Made by a program: the position numbers and the translations under genes
Assembly (NCBI GenBank): GCA_963768975.1
Contig: CAVYKB010000013.1
Location: 1-64,000, forward strand
Direction of reading: 5' to 3'
DNA: 64,000 nucleotides
From: CADCTB01 sp963768975
GTDB taxonomy: Bacteria; Actinomycetota; Acidimicrobiia; Acidimicrobiales; AC-14
The notes under the pieces: generated by a model
Databases searched by the model: none
Told to the model about the DNA's origin: nothing
Seen by the model: only the letters and a program-made list of their open reading frames with translations
Part shown: positions 50,661-59,687 of the stretch, in pieces
How positions within the stretch are numbered: the first letter of the stretch is position 1
How the letters are laid out: the number at the start of each line of letters is the position of its first letter

Positions 50661-51488
50661 ATGTTCAAGAACGCGAGCAGGGACGACGTCCGCCGACTGG
50701 TCGACGAGGGGGCGCAGCTGGTCGAGGTGCTCGAGGACCGCCAGTACCGGCTGGCCCACCTGCCCGGCGCTGTACACATCCCTGCATGGGAGCTGACCCG
50801 CGACCGGTCGGAGGAGCTCGACCGGACCCGCCCCGTGGTCGTCTACTGCTTCGACACCGCCTGAGACCTCAGTCCCCGGGCAGCGTGCCTGCTCGAGCTG
50901 TACGGCTTCACCGACGTCTACGATTACGTGCACGGCAAGGCCGACTGGATGGCCTACGGGCTGCCGGTGGAAGGGGAGGACGGGCCGTTTCTGGGAGACC
51001 AACTGTCCAAGGTGCCGACACGTGACGCCGGCACCACCGTCGCCGCGGCGAGGGAGGCTCTGAACGGAGCCGGCCGGTTGATCGTCGTCGCCGGCGACGG
51101 GCTGGCGGTCGGCGAGGTCGATGCCGACGCGCTCGAGGGCCACGCCGACGACGTTGCCCTGCTCGACGTCATGAACCTCGTCCCTACCACGGTGCGACCC
51201 AGCGTGACCGTCGCCGCCGCGCAGGGTGGCGGCCCGCAGCTGGTCACCACCGCTGACGGCCGGCTGCTGGGCGAGGCCACCGTCGAGCACGACCACGACC
51301 ACGAGGGCATGGAGGCGTTCGAGACGGAGCTGGCCGCGGTCATGGCCGCGGTGGAGGAGCGCTTCGGCGATCGGGAGCCCACCGAGGCCGAGCTGCGGAC
51401 GTTCCTGCGTGACCGGCTGGTGGCCGAGGGCCGCAGCCCCGAGGACGCCGACCGCTTCCTCGACGAGCTCGAAGCGGGCGACGACTGA
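50661..51488 (+). CDS. Rhodanese-CBS protein with in-frame TGA (candidate selenoprotein)
   Basis: 275 residues on reading through one TGA (50862-50864, codon 68). Rhodanese domain: DVRRLVDEGAQLVEVLEDRQ, HLPGAVHIPAWEL, VVVYCFDTA-TGA-DLSPRAACL, then YDYVHGKADWMAYGLPVEG. C63 in YC is the rhodanese nucleophile position. In actinobacterial relatives I recall a second Cys where the TGA stands. A CBS-like pair follows (GAGRLIVVAGDGLAVGEVDA, DVMNLVPTTVRPS) and an acidic helical tail. A 7-bp hairpin with loop CGTGC lies 20-24 nt after the TGA. Likely role: sulfur or selenium transfer or redox sensing. Confidence 0.78.
50877..50895 (+). promoter_or_regulatory. Candidate bacterial SECIS hairpin
   Basis: CGGGCAG-CGTGC-CTGCTCG: a 7-bp stem with one G-U pair, loop at +20 to +24 from the TGA. 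The loop CGTGC is identical to that after the TGA at 13311. Confidence 0.5.
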
Positions 51489-51556
51489 ACCTCCCGCCCT
51501 GCCCGGAGCGGCCGAGGTCCGACGACTCGGACGCGCTGGGGTTCGTCCGCCGGCCC

Positions 51557-53168
51557 ATGGTGCGTTGGCTCGACCCCCACCAGCTGGTCGACACCGCGGC
51601 CCGCGTCCTGCTGGCCGGCGTCTTCAGTGCCTACGCCGACTACCGGGAGGTGGAAGCGCTCACACCCACCGAGGTCTTCGACCGCTCGGAGGGCTCCGAG
51701 CTGTGGTTCGACTACGTCGCCGACCTGGGCGACGGCTGGAACCCCACCTACACGATCGCCTACCTGCTGGCCGCCGAGGAGCTCAAGCTGGAGGGCGACG
51801 GCGAGCCGGTCGCCACCCAGCGGGGCCGGCTGCTGGTGATGGGCGGCGACCAGGTGTACCCGGTGCCCAAGCGGAGCGAGTACGAGAACCGCATGCTCGG
51901 GCCCTACCGGTCGGCGCTGCCCTGCGCCGGCGGCGGGGAGGCGCCCGAGGTGTTCGCCATCCCCGGCAGCCACGACTGGTACGACGGCCTGGTCAACTTC
52001 ACCAGCATCTTCTGCCGGCAACGCTGGATCGGGGGGTGGCGAACCCGCCAGCAGCGCAGCTACTTCGCCGTCGCCCTGCCGGCGGGCTGGTGGCTGTGGG
52101 GTCTCGACATCCAGTTCGGCTCCTACCTCGACGAGCCCCAGCTCGAGTACTTCGCCGAAGTCGCCCGTGACCAGGTGCAGCCCGGCGACCGCATCATCCT
52201 GTGCATGGCCAAGGAGGTCGACAGCGGGCGGAGCACGGAGGAGACCCACTCCGACCGCGACGTCGACTACCTGGAGCGGGCGGTCATCGAGCCGAGCGGG
52301 GCCCGGCTGATCCTGTTCCTGAAGAGCGGCAAGCACCACTACGCCCGCTACACCGAGGACGGCGGCCCCCGCCAGCACATCACCGCCGGCGGCGGGGGTG
52401 CCTTCCTCCATCCCACCCACGGGCTGCCCGAGCGAATGGAGATGGCCGGCGCCGACGGGCCGACCTGCTACCGGAAGGCCACGACGTACCCGTCGGCCCA
52501 CGCATCGAAGTCTCTGCGGAAGCGGATTCTGGCTGCTCCCGCCCTACAACCTGCCCCTCGCCGGGGTGTTCGGCGTGGCCCAGGTGGTGCTGGCCTTCAT
52601 GCTCGGCCTCCACCTGGACGACCGCCACGTCGACCTCGGTGTCGGCGACCTGCGCACCGCCGTCTGGGAAAGCCCGACCGCCTTCCTCCTGATCTCCCTG
52701 ATCCTGGCCCTGCTCGCCGGCATGGTCCGCTTTGCCCACGACGCCACGGGCGTCACCCGCTTCCTGCTCGGCGTGGCCCACTCGGCCATGCAGCTGGCCA
52801 GCATTGCCGCGGTGATGATGGCCGCGTCGCGCCTGGCCGGCGACTCGCTGGTCGCCTTCCTCGCCCTGATGTTCCTCCTGGGCGGGGTCGGTGGGACGGT
52901 GGGCATGTCCGGGTACCTCTGGGCCACCAACATGGCTGGCTTCCATGGCAACGAGGGCTACGCGCCCTTGCACCACATGGACCAGAAGCACTTCCTGCGC
53001 CTGCACATCGACGCCGCCGGCGACCTCACCGTGTACCCGATCGGCGTCGAGCGGGTGAGCCGGCACTGGGAGCTGCGCCCCGACGACCCGCCGGCGGCGC
53101 CCTGGTTCGGGCCGGCGTCGCCCATCGAGCCCCACCTCATCGAGCAGCCGGTGCGGATCGATCCATGA
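51557..53168 (+). CDS. Membrane-associated metallophosphoesterase (one frameshift)
   Basis: About 536 residues when one extra base near 52530 is removed. The N-terminal phosphoesterase part shows LVMGGDQVYP (metal Asp), IPGSHDWYDGL (usually GNHD; Asn is Ser here), and SGKHHYARY for later His ligands. The second half has several membrane helices (GVAQVVLAFMLGLHL, AFLLISLILALLAGMV, LIMFLLGG-like segment) and a soluble end with WELRPDD. I choose the ATG at 51557; upstream codons in frame also look coding. Substrate unknown. Confidence 0.75.
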
Positions 53169-53268
53169 GCGGAGCCGCCGGTCGGGGCTACCGGCCTTGC
53201 CGGAGCGCAGCGGAGGCCCCTGCCGGTAGCCTCTCGAGGGCCGGCGGGCGAAGCGACCAGGCAAGCCC

Positions 53269-53724
53269 GTGAGTGCTGGCGTTGCTCGGGTCGGCTGCTC
53301 CGGCTGGGTCCAGCTCCCGCCCCGGTGGAAGCGCAACGCCGAGCGCCTCGACGAGTTCCTTTCGGTGGCGCCCAAGCACGTGCGCTGGGCCGTCGAGCTG
53401 CGGGAGGCGTCGTGGCTGCACGATGAGATCCACGACGTCCTACGCCGGCACGGCGCCGCCCTGTGCGTCCACGACCTGCTGTCCGAGCACCCGTGGGAGC
53501 TGACCACCGACTGGACCTACGTGCGCTTCCACGGGCCCCGTGCCACCGAGGCCGCCTACCAGGGCCGCTACGGGCCCGACGGACTGTTCTGGATGGCCGA
53601 GCGGCTCCAGAGCTGGCTGGAGGAGGGCTGCGACGTCTACGCCTACTTCAACAACGACGACTCCGGCTTCGCAGTGGAGGACGCCCGCTGGCTGGCCGAC
53701 CGCCTGGGCCACCGACCGGAATAG
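53269..53724 (+). CDS. DUF72-family protein with internal deletion
   Basis: 151 residues from a GTG. The start RVGCSGW is the normal DUF72 N-terminus, but it is joined directly to VQLPPRWKRNAERLDEFLS, which in full-length members lies some 80-100 residues later. The rest is regular (AVELREASWLHDEIHDVLRR, TDWTYVRFHGP, CDVYAYFNNDDSGFAVEDAR). The first half of the TIM-type barrel is therefore missing. It is either a real short form or a deletion derivative that is not functional. Confidence 0.75.
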   Translation: MSAGVARVGCSGWVQLPPRWKRNAERLDEFLSVAPKHVRWAVELREASWLHDEIHDVLRRHGAALCVHDLLSEHPWELTTDWTYVRFHGPRATEAAYQGRYGPDGLFWMAERLQSWLEEGCDVYAYFNNDDSGFAVEDARWLADRLGHRPE

Positions 53725-53752
53725 ATGAGACTTCAACTATGTTGGGAGGAGT

Positions 53753-54277
53753 ATGCCTGTCACCCGCCTCAACCACGCCGTGCTCTACGTCCGTGACGTC
53801 GAGCGCACCCGGGAGTTCTATGAGAACGTCCTCGGCTTCAAGACCCTGATCTGGGCCCCCGGCCAGGCCGCCTTCTTCCAGGCGCCCGGCTCCACCAACG
53901 ACCACGACCTTGGCACCTTCCAGATCGGCGCCGGCGCCGGGCCGTCCCAGGCCGGTCGCGCCACCGTCGGCTTGTACCACCTGGCCTGGGAGGTCGACAC
54001 CCTGGCCGAGCTGGTCCGCATCCGCCAGGTCCTCGTCGAGCGCGGCGCCCTCACCGGCGCCTCCGACCACATCACCACCAAAGCCCTCTACGCCAAAGAC
54101 CCCGACGGCATCGAGTTCGAAGTCTCCTGGCTCGTCCCCGCCGACCTCATCACCGACGAGATGAGGCAGCTCACGTCGACTTTGGCCCGCCCGAGGCCGC
54201 TCGACCTGGACGGCGAGATCGCCCGCTACGGCGCCGACACCCGCGGCGGCGTAGGAGTCTCCATCCCGGTGGGGTAG
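53753..54277 (+). CDS. VOC-family (glyoxalase/dioxygenase-like) protein
   Basis: 174 residues with AGGAGT before the ATG. Two beta-alpha-beta-beta-beta units: VTRLNHAVLYVRDVERTREF and GLYHLAWEVDTLAELVRIRQ. Likely metal ligands are H8, H in YHLAW and E in GIEFEVSW, the 2-His-1-Glu set of extradiol dioxygenases and glyoxalases. The late KDPDGIEFEVSWLVP is typical of catechol-dioxygenase-like members. Substrate unknown. Confidence 0.88.
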   Translation: MPVTRLNHAVLYVRDVERTREFYENVLGFKTLIWAPGQAAFFQAPGSTNDHDLGTFQIGAGAGPSQAGRATVGLYHLAWEVDTLAELVRIRQVLVERGALTGASDHITTKALYAKDPDGIEFEVSWLVPADLITDEMRQLTSTLARPRPLDLDGEIARYGADTRGGVGVSIPVG

Positions 54278-54765
54278 CGGCCGGCGGTCGGGGCCGGCGC
54301 CCCGCACCAGCCAACCGCCAGATGAGTGTCGACGAGCTGACTCGTCCACGGCGAGCGCGGCAAACCCGGTCCCTGATCGCATCACGCTGCGACGAGCGGC
54401 GCTGGCGGGAGGCAGCGCTCGTCACTGTTATCGCGCCGAGAGCCGCTCGGGATTCGCATGATATGGCGGGTGATGTGCGCCGGCGAAAATGACCGACCGT
54501 GCGCTGCCATACCGGCCCACATCCCCCAGGTTGGAGCCGGTGCTGCCGCTTGAGAGGCTTTCAGACGCTGGTTTCTCACGTACACCTTCCCGCCTCGCTA
54601 GCCGGGCCCCGGGCCGTCTGGGAGTGCCGACCCTCAGGAGATGGACTGTCGCGCCATCGCCGCATTCGATCTGGCGCTGATAGACGTTGGCACTCGCCTA
54701 CGACGACCGACTCCGACAGATTCTGCACGACTACTTCACATGGGCGACCACGACAACGAGCGCCG
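54278..54765. other. 488-bp gap without a convincing gene
   Basis: Short open frames in several directions lack a ribosome site and known motifs. No strong hairpin or promoter was seen. The coding density drops here and the next gene is damaged. Confidence 0.5.
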
Positions 54766-55043
54766 ATGCCGCAACGGTCCAAACGATCACGTCGCAAAGG
54801 AGCGCGCCTCCCACCGGGCGTCGTCGTCGTGACGCGGCCGACCAAGTGGGGCAACCCGCATCCCCTGGATCTCGGTCGGGAGGAGCGCGGTGCGCCGGTG
54901 TGTTGACTATCTGCTCGCCGGTCGGCTGGCGGTCACCGTCGAAGACGTCAAGCGGGAGCTGCGCAGCTGCGACCTCGCGCGCGGATTGCCCGCTCGACGT
55001 ACCCTGCCACGCCGACGTTCTTCTCGCCGCCGCCAACGAATGA
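54766..55043 (+). CDS. DUF4326 protein (frameshifted)
   Basis: Joined across two indels (near 54900 and 54985) it reads MPQRSKRSRRKGARLPPGVV, VVTRPTKWGNPHPL, VDYLLAGRLAVTVEDVKREL and CPLDVPCHADVLLAAANE, the start, core and Cys/His end of DUF4326. These small proteins are common in phages and mobile regions and their function is unknown. The frameshifts may be real decay or read errors. Confidence 0.7.
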
Positions 55044-55051
55044 ACGCATGG

Positions 55052-55630
55052 TTAGTCGGTCCGGGCCGCCATGACCCCCAGCACGGTGCCGAAAGCGATG
55101 TGGCCGCCGATGCTAACCGAGAGAAACTCCCGGGTCAGCGTCAGCCCGAGCCAGCCGGGATACAGGCCGACGAGGAACGCCTCGAGCACGAGGGCGTAGC
55201 CGACGGCATACCACCACCGCCGGCCGGCAGCCAGGAACATGTAGGCGAGAGCGAAGCCGAGGCCGTTCACGAGGTGGAACGTCCAGCCGGCAGCGAGCGC
55301 GGCGGCGTCGAACGGAGACCGGCCGGTGAGACCGGTTCCGAACACCCGGATTGCGACGAAGCTGTTCGACGAGCTCAGGTTGGTCGCTTCCACGGACCAA
55401 CGGCTGATGTCGTAGGCCGCCGTGGCGAGCGCGCCGGCAAGGAGTCCGGTGCGCAACCGGACGAGGAACAACGCCTGCTGATCCCGCCGCAGGGTGACCG
55501 AGGCGGCGACGAAGGCCACGAAGCCCGGGACCATGAAGAAGACCGAGGTGGCCCACAGCGGCCGGTCGGTGAGGATGGCGGCCACGAGGGCGATACCCGA
55601 GGAGAGGGCGGATATCGCAGCGACGGCCAC
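55052..55630 (-). CDS. Membrane protein, about six helices
   Basis: 192 residues from a GTG. Hydrophobic segments: ISALSSGIALVAAILTDRPL, SVFFMVPGFVAFVAASVTL, RTGLLAGALATAAYDISRW, WTFHLVNGLGFALAYMFLA, WYAVGYALVLEAFLVGLYPG, HIAFGTVLGVMAA. An intramembrane His pair and an Asp-Arg (YDISRW) may be functional. No named family. It ends convergently beside the DUF4326 gene. Confidence 0.7.
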   Translation of the reverse strand: MAVAAISALSSGIALVAAILTDRPLWATSVFFMVPGFVAFVAASVTLRRDQQALFLVRLRTGLLAGALATAAYDISRWSVEATNLSSSNSFVAIRVFGTGLTGRSPFDAAALAAGWTFHLVNGLGFALAYMFLAAGRRWWYAVGYALVLEAFLVGLYPGWLGLTLTREFLSVSIGGHIAFGTVLGVMAARTD

Positions 55631-55770
55631 GACCTTCGGGTCGAGCCCGACGGGCGGCGAACCTGCGGTTGCCGGTGTCGGTGTCGGTGTCGGTCAAGCG
55701 GTCTCGTGCCTGACGAAGTGTCGCAGCCTCCTGGGATGGGCCTCGGCGGTGCGAGGCGTGCGACCATCGG

Positions 55771-56205
55771 TCATCGATTGTGCGACAGGGCGCCGGCGTC
55801 GCGCTCGCGCCGGGTGGCCTGAGCCTCAAGGTCGGCCGCCGACTGCTCGAGGAACTGGTAGGCCCGCCCGACCTCACCGATCGCGTCGAGGAACGAGTGA
55901 CGACTCAAGCCGTCGCGGTAGACGGTCATCCTCAGCCCGACCCGGTCCTCATGGGCCCGGCACTCGAGCAGGCCGGAGCGGGCCATGGCCGCGGCGCCGG
56001 CGAGGTCGCTCAGGCTCACGGGAGGTTCCCGGCCGGTCAGGGCCGGCGGCGCCGGCCACCCGGTCAACAGGACGAACGTCTCCGGTGACGACAGGTCCAC
56101 GATCATGGTGAGGTCGACGCCGTCGGCGACGTGCACATCGAGGCGCGACCCGTCGACGACCGACACGTGCGTGCCCCGCACCCATGCGGCGATGGGTTCG
56201 ATCAC
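55771..56205 (-). CDS. Hypothetical protein
   Basis: 144 residues from a GTG overlapping the upstream stop (GTGA). A soluble alpha-beta protein: IEPIAAWVRGTHVSVVDGSR, VDLTMIVDLSSPETFVLLTG, DLAGAAAMARSGLLECRAHE, then a C-terminal helix SFLDAIGEVGRAYQFLEQSA that could be a coiled coil. No motif recognised. It forms a two-gene operon with the membrane protein at 56202. Confidence 0.65.
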   Translation of the reverse strand: MIEPIAAWVRGTHVSVVDGSRLDVHVADGVDLTMIVDLSSPETFVLLTGWPAPPALTGREPPVSLSDLAGAAAMARSGLLECRAHEDRVGLRMTVYRDGLSRHSFLDAIGEVGRAYQFLEQSAADLEAQATRRERDAGALSHNR

Positions 56206-56627
56206 GACGCCGCGGGCCGGCCCGGTTGCGGATCGGGAGCGGGCGCCGGGTGGAACAGCACATAGGCGAGGACGGTGGTCACGACGAGCGTGGACCGGAC
56301 CGTGCTCACTTCTCTTCCGGCGGCACTCGGGCCGAACTGCGACACCGAGTACCACCAGGGAATGGCGATGCCGGCGGCGATCCGCAGGAGCCGGGGCACA
56401 CGGCCGAGCGCAGTCCACAGCGTGGTGAGCTGGAGGTCGAAGGTACGCAGGACTCCGAGAACGATCAGGATCAGCAGCCCGGTCTTGACGGACTCACCGA
56501 CCGAGTGGGACGGGAGGAAGGTGAGGAAGCCGGCGACGGCGGCGCCGAACAGGGTCCGGCCATTCACGGCATGGCCCAGCCATGCCGGTGGGGTGGCGGC
56601 CGGTGAGGGCGGGGGCGCGGCGCTCAT
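56202..56627 (-). CDS. Small membrane protein
   Basis: 141 residues. About three membrane helices (LFGAAVAGFLTFLPSHSVGE, TGLLILIVLGVLRTF, TLVVTTVLAYVLFHPAPAP) and a Pro-rich tail. First gene of a pair. No family recognised. Confidence 0.65.
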   Translation of the reverse strand: MSAAPPPSPAATPPAWLGHAVNGRTLFGAAVAGFLTFLPSHSVGESVKTGLLILIVLGVLRTFDLQLTTLWTALGRVPRLLRIAAGIAIPWWYSVSQFGPSAAGREVSTVRSTLVVTTVLAYVLFHPAPAPDPQPGRPAAS

Positions 56628-56670
56628 CGCCCAGACCGCCGGGGAGTCGGTTGGAGAAGGCCGGGCGCGG

Positions 56671-58449
56671 TCATCGGGCTTGGAGACGCTGCATTTCGGT
56701 GGTCAACGTGTCCACGCCCGACTTGAGCTCGCTCTTCTGGAGCTTCAAGAGGTTGCGGGCGTCGTCGCGGTCGACGCCCTTGTCCTGGAGGTCGCGGAGC
56801 ACCTTGTTCTCCTGAGCGATCTTGGCCTCACTGTCAGGTATGGCCTGCACCCGTTCCCACTCGTCCTTCTGGTTGTGGACCTGGGTGAGCTTCGCCTGAG
56901 CGTTCGTGGCATCGAAGGCGTTGGTGGCGGTCACGGTGATGGTGGGCTGCGGTACAGCGTCCGCCGTGGGCGGGCCCTGCTGCACCGTGATCCCGCCGCT
57001 GGGACTGAGGCCGCTCACGGACCCGTAATGCGCCGTTGACGGTGGCACCGCCGTGGGGGTCGGTGTCGCAGGTGGGTTAGGCGTCGGCGGTGTGGCCGGC
57101 GTGGTCGGCGGCGGCGGGGTCGGCGGGGTCGGCGGCGTGGGCGGCGTGGGCGGCGGGGCCGGCGGGACCGCGGGCGGGGCAGGGGGTGTCGGTGGGACAG
57201 GGGGCGCCGGCGGGGCGGGCGGCCCCACCGGCGGGGCGGGCGGCCCCACCGGCGGGACGGGCGGCGCCACCGGCGGGACGGGCGGCGCCACCGGCGGGAC
57301 GGGCGGCGCCACCGGCGGGACGGGCGGCGCCACCGGCGGGACGGGCGGCGCCACCGGCGGGACGGGCGGCGCCACCGGCGGGACGGCGGGTGTCGTAGGG
57401 GGCGCCGCTGGCGGCGCCGGCGGGGTCGCGGGCGGATTGAACGGATTCGGCGGCGGGCCGAGGGGCCCCGTCCCGGGCGGCGGGGGCGGCGTCGGTGTGT
57501 CGAATGGGTTGGGCGGCGGGCCATACGGCCCGGTCCCCGTCGGGGGTGGGGTCGGCAGCGTCGGATCGAACGGGTTGGGTGGCGGGCCGAGGGGCGCCGA
57601 GGGGTCGAAGGGGTTGGGCGGCGGACCCAGGGGTCCCGATCCGGTGGGCCAACCCGGGGGGGCCACCGGGCCGACCACCGGCGGCGGCGGGCCCGAGATG
57701 ACGATGGCGACGTCGGCACCGGGATCCAGTTGGGTGCCCCCGCCCGGCAGGTTGGTGGGCGTCCAGCCGCCTCCCTTGATGCCCCTCGGAAGGTTGCCGT
57801 CCGCAGGCATTCTGATCGGCACGTCGGGGTCGTAGGGCACCCCCGGGTTCTGGGACGCCCAGATCACCCTTCTGGCATCGTCCCCGCTCAGCACCTGCTC
57901 GCTGGAGGGGCCGGCAGGGGCGGGCGGTGCGATCGGGGGGCCGGGCACCCAGCCGGGTGGCGCGACGGGGGCCGCCCCGGCGCCTGGCGCGGCACCCGTG
58001 CCGCTCGCCGGCGAACCGAAACCGGCGCCGGGCGCGGTACCGGCGGAAGGCGCCGTAGTTGGGGCGGTGCCGGCGGTGGTTCCGGCCGCGGTCGTGGGGC
58101 CGGCGGTAGTCCCGCCGCCTGTGCTCGCCCCACCCGCCGCCGCCGGCCGCGGCTTCACCGGCCGGCCAGGACGGGTCCGGGCCGCTTTGCCGAGCCCACC
58201 CAGCCCGATGAGCAAACCGCCGCCGGCGACCGTGGTCCCCACTGCGGCGCCCCAGCCCTGCCCGGTGCGCAGGCAGTCCTCGATCACCTCGGCGTTCGTG
58301 AGGATCGCGGCCTGGCCCTTCGCCTTCACGAGTGCGGCGCAGTTGTCGGCCCGGGCCGGGCCGGCGAAGAGTACGCCGACCGCCCACAACAGGAATAGGA
58401 CAGCCCCGGCCGACCTCACCCCCTGCGTTGGCGTCCCGTTCAAACGCAA
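56671..58449 (-). CDS. Secreted proline-rich repeat protein
   Basis: 592 residues from a TTG with GGGGGA upstream. Signal peptide ending near GPARADN, then a short Cys-containing segment (NCAALVKAKG, EDCLRTGQG) and a membrane-like helix. A long Pro/Ala/Thr region contains repeated GPPPNPFD units and a tandem PPVPPVA array, and a C-terminal helix (NAQAKLTQVHNQKDEWERVQ to LTTEMQRLQAR) is likely a coiled coil. Probably a cell-wall-spanning or surface protein. Codon-level repeats make its length prone to change. Confidence 0.75.
   Translation of the reverse strand: MRLNGTPTQGVRSAGAVLFLLWAVGVLFAGPARADNCAALVKAKGQAAILTNAEVIEDCLRTGQGWGAAVGTTVAGGGLLIGLGGLGKAARTRPGRPVKPRPAAAGGASTGGGTTAGPTTAAGTTAGTAPTTAPSAGTAPGAGFGSPASGTGAAPGAGAAPVAPPGWVPGPPIAPPAPAGPSSEQVLSGDDARRVIWASQNPGVPYDPDVPIRMPADGNLPRGIKGGGWTPTNLPGGGTQLDPGADVAIVISGPPPPVVGPVAPPGWPTGSGPLGPPPNPFDPSAPLGPPPNPFDPTLPTPPPTGTGPYGPPPNPFDTPTPPPPPGTGPLGPPPNPFNPPATPPAPPAAPPTTPAVPPVAPPVPPVAPPVPPVAPPVPPVAPPVPPVAPPVPPVAPPVPPVGPPAPPVGPPAPPAPPVPPTPPAPPAVPPAPPPTPPTPPTPPTPPPPTTPATPPTPNPPATPTPTAVPPSTAHYGSVSGLSPSGGITVQQGPPTADAVPQPTITVTATNAFDATNAQAKLTQVHNQKDEWERVQAIPDSEAKIAQENKVLRDLQDKGVDRDDARNLLKLQKSELKSGVDTLTTEMQRLQAR
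57246..57386. repeat. 21-bp tandem repeat encoding PPVPPVA
   Basis: About six and a half head-to-tail copies of a unit of the form GCCACCGGCGGGACGGGCGGC, in frame with the proline-rich gene on the minus strand. Copies are almost identical, so slippage is likely recent. Confidence 0.85.
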
Positions 58450-58520
58450 AGTTCCCCCAACCCCCCCTCGGAGAGGGTACCACCGGCACCTTTCCTGGGT
58501 CTCGGAGGATACGCTCGCCC

Positions 58521-59687
58521 ATGCCTGAAGCCACGGGACCGTTCGATCTCGTCGAGCAGCTGGTCCGTGACCTCGTCGCCCAGCGACAGGCGGGGACGAT
58601 CACACTGCAGCAGTTCGAGGAGCGGTTCGAGCGCAGCCGCTCGGTACAGGCCGGGGGCGCATGGTGGTCCGTGGGCGCCGACGCCGCCACGTGGTTCCGG
58701 TACGACGGCGCGGCGTGGCAGCCGGCATCCCGCCCGCGGCCGCAGGGCCCGCCTCGAGCGGCGGCCACACCGTCCGCGAGCCTCCCCGTGCACCGTGAGC
58801 TCCGGGGCCATGACGGGGACGTAAACAGCGTGTCGGTGTCGGCCGACTGCACCAGGCTCGCAACCGCAGGCCACGACGGCAGCATCCGTGTCTGGGACCT
58901 GGCGTCGGGCACGCAAGTCGCCATCCAATGGGTCAAGCCGCCGGTGCGGTTCGTCCGGTGGCTCCATGCTGACCGCCACGTGCTCTATACCTCGCACTAC
59001 CTGGGCAACTTCGGCGTCTGGGACACCGTCGCCCACGAGCATTATCCGGTACTCGACGGTGCCCATTCGGACATCGCCGCGCTGTCGGCCGACGGGCGCG
59101 TGCTCGCCGCCACCCAGGACGACAAGCTCCATATCTACGACCTCGGCAACCTCCGGGAACTGGTCGCCCTGACGCTGACGGAAGCGCCCATGGCCATCGC
59201 CGTCTCGCCTGATGGCACCCGTGCCGCGGCAGCCACGTCATTCGGCACGATCCAGGTGTGGGACATGGGGACCTGGGCGGAGTCGTCGCCATTGGGGTCC
59301 GCCGACGTCTATTACGAGCTGGCCTTCTCGCCGGACGGCACCCGACTCCTGGCCGGCGGCTCGTCCCTCGTGGTCTGGACCCTCGGCGCGATGCCCGCCA
59401 AGTTGGAGCTACCGGACCAGCCGGGCAACGTCTGGTGTGTCGGGTGGCTCGACGGAAACACCGTCGTCTCGGGCAGCTCGATCCTCGGCTGGGACCAGGA
59501 CATGATCGACGAGGCCGGCGGCGCCGACCGCACCGTGCGCACGTGGAGCGTGTCCCCTCCAGCCGAGCGGTGCAGATCGGCGCAACTGCCGAGCGACGTT
59601 GCCGCAATGGCGTGCTCGGCCGACGGCCGGTGGATCGCGGCGGCGACCAGTGACAGCACCGTCACCACCTGGGATACTTCTCGCTGA
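58521..59687 (+). CDS. WD40-repeat protein
   Basis: 388 residues. Helical N-terminus (LVEQLVRDLVAQRQAGTITL, FEERFERSRSVQ), a small Trp-rich segment (AWWSVGADAATWFRYDGAAW), then WD40 blades (ELRGHDGDVNSVSVSADCTR, LATAGHDGSIRVWDL, ATSFGTIQVWDMG, LLAGGSSLVVWTL, RTVRTWSV, ATSDSTVTTWDTS). Cytoplasmic; a protein-interaction platform. No signal peptide. Divergent from the proline-rich gene, 71 bp apart. Confidence 0.85.
   Translation: MPEATGPFDLVEQLVRDLVAQRQAGTITLQQFEERFERSRSVQAGGAWWSVGADAATWFRYDGAAWQPASRPRPQGPPRAAATPSASLPVHRELRGHDGDVNSVSVSADCTRLATAGHDGSIRVWDLASGTQVAIQWVKPPVRFVRWLHADRHVLYTSHYLGNFGVWDTVAHEHYPVLDGAHSDIAALSADGRVLAATQDDKLHIYDLGNLRELVALTLTEAPMAIAVSPDGTRAAAATSFGTIQVWDMGTWAESSPLGSADVYYELAFSPDGTRLLAGGSSLVVWTLGAMPAKLELPDQPGNVWCVGWLDGNTVVSGSSILGWDQDMIDEAGGADRTVRTWSVSPPAERCRSAQLPSDVAAMACSADGRWIAAATSDSTVTTWDTSR

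Noticed and set aside
12999..51488. General reassignment of UGA to an amino acid in this organism
   Set aside because: Most genes in the window end in TGA with a new gene starting at the overlap (ATGA, GTGA), so UGA is a normal stop here. Only specific Cys positions are read through.
54382..54585. Small minus-strand gene in the gap before DUF4326
   Set aside because: No ribosome site, no similarity recognised, and composition resembling random translation.
57246..57386. CRISPR array
   Set aside because: The 21-bp units are contiguous without unique spacers and encode a protein repeat; no cas genes are present.
57053..57835. Glycine-rich plus-strand protein (GGTGGATGG repeats)
   Set aside because: It is antisense to the PPVPPVA array. 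The minus-strand frame has a signal peptide, ribosome site and structured C-terminus.
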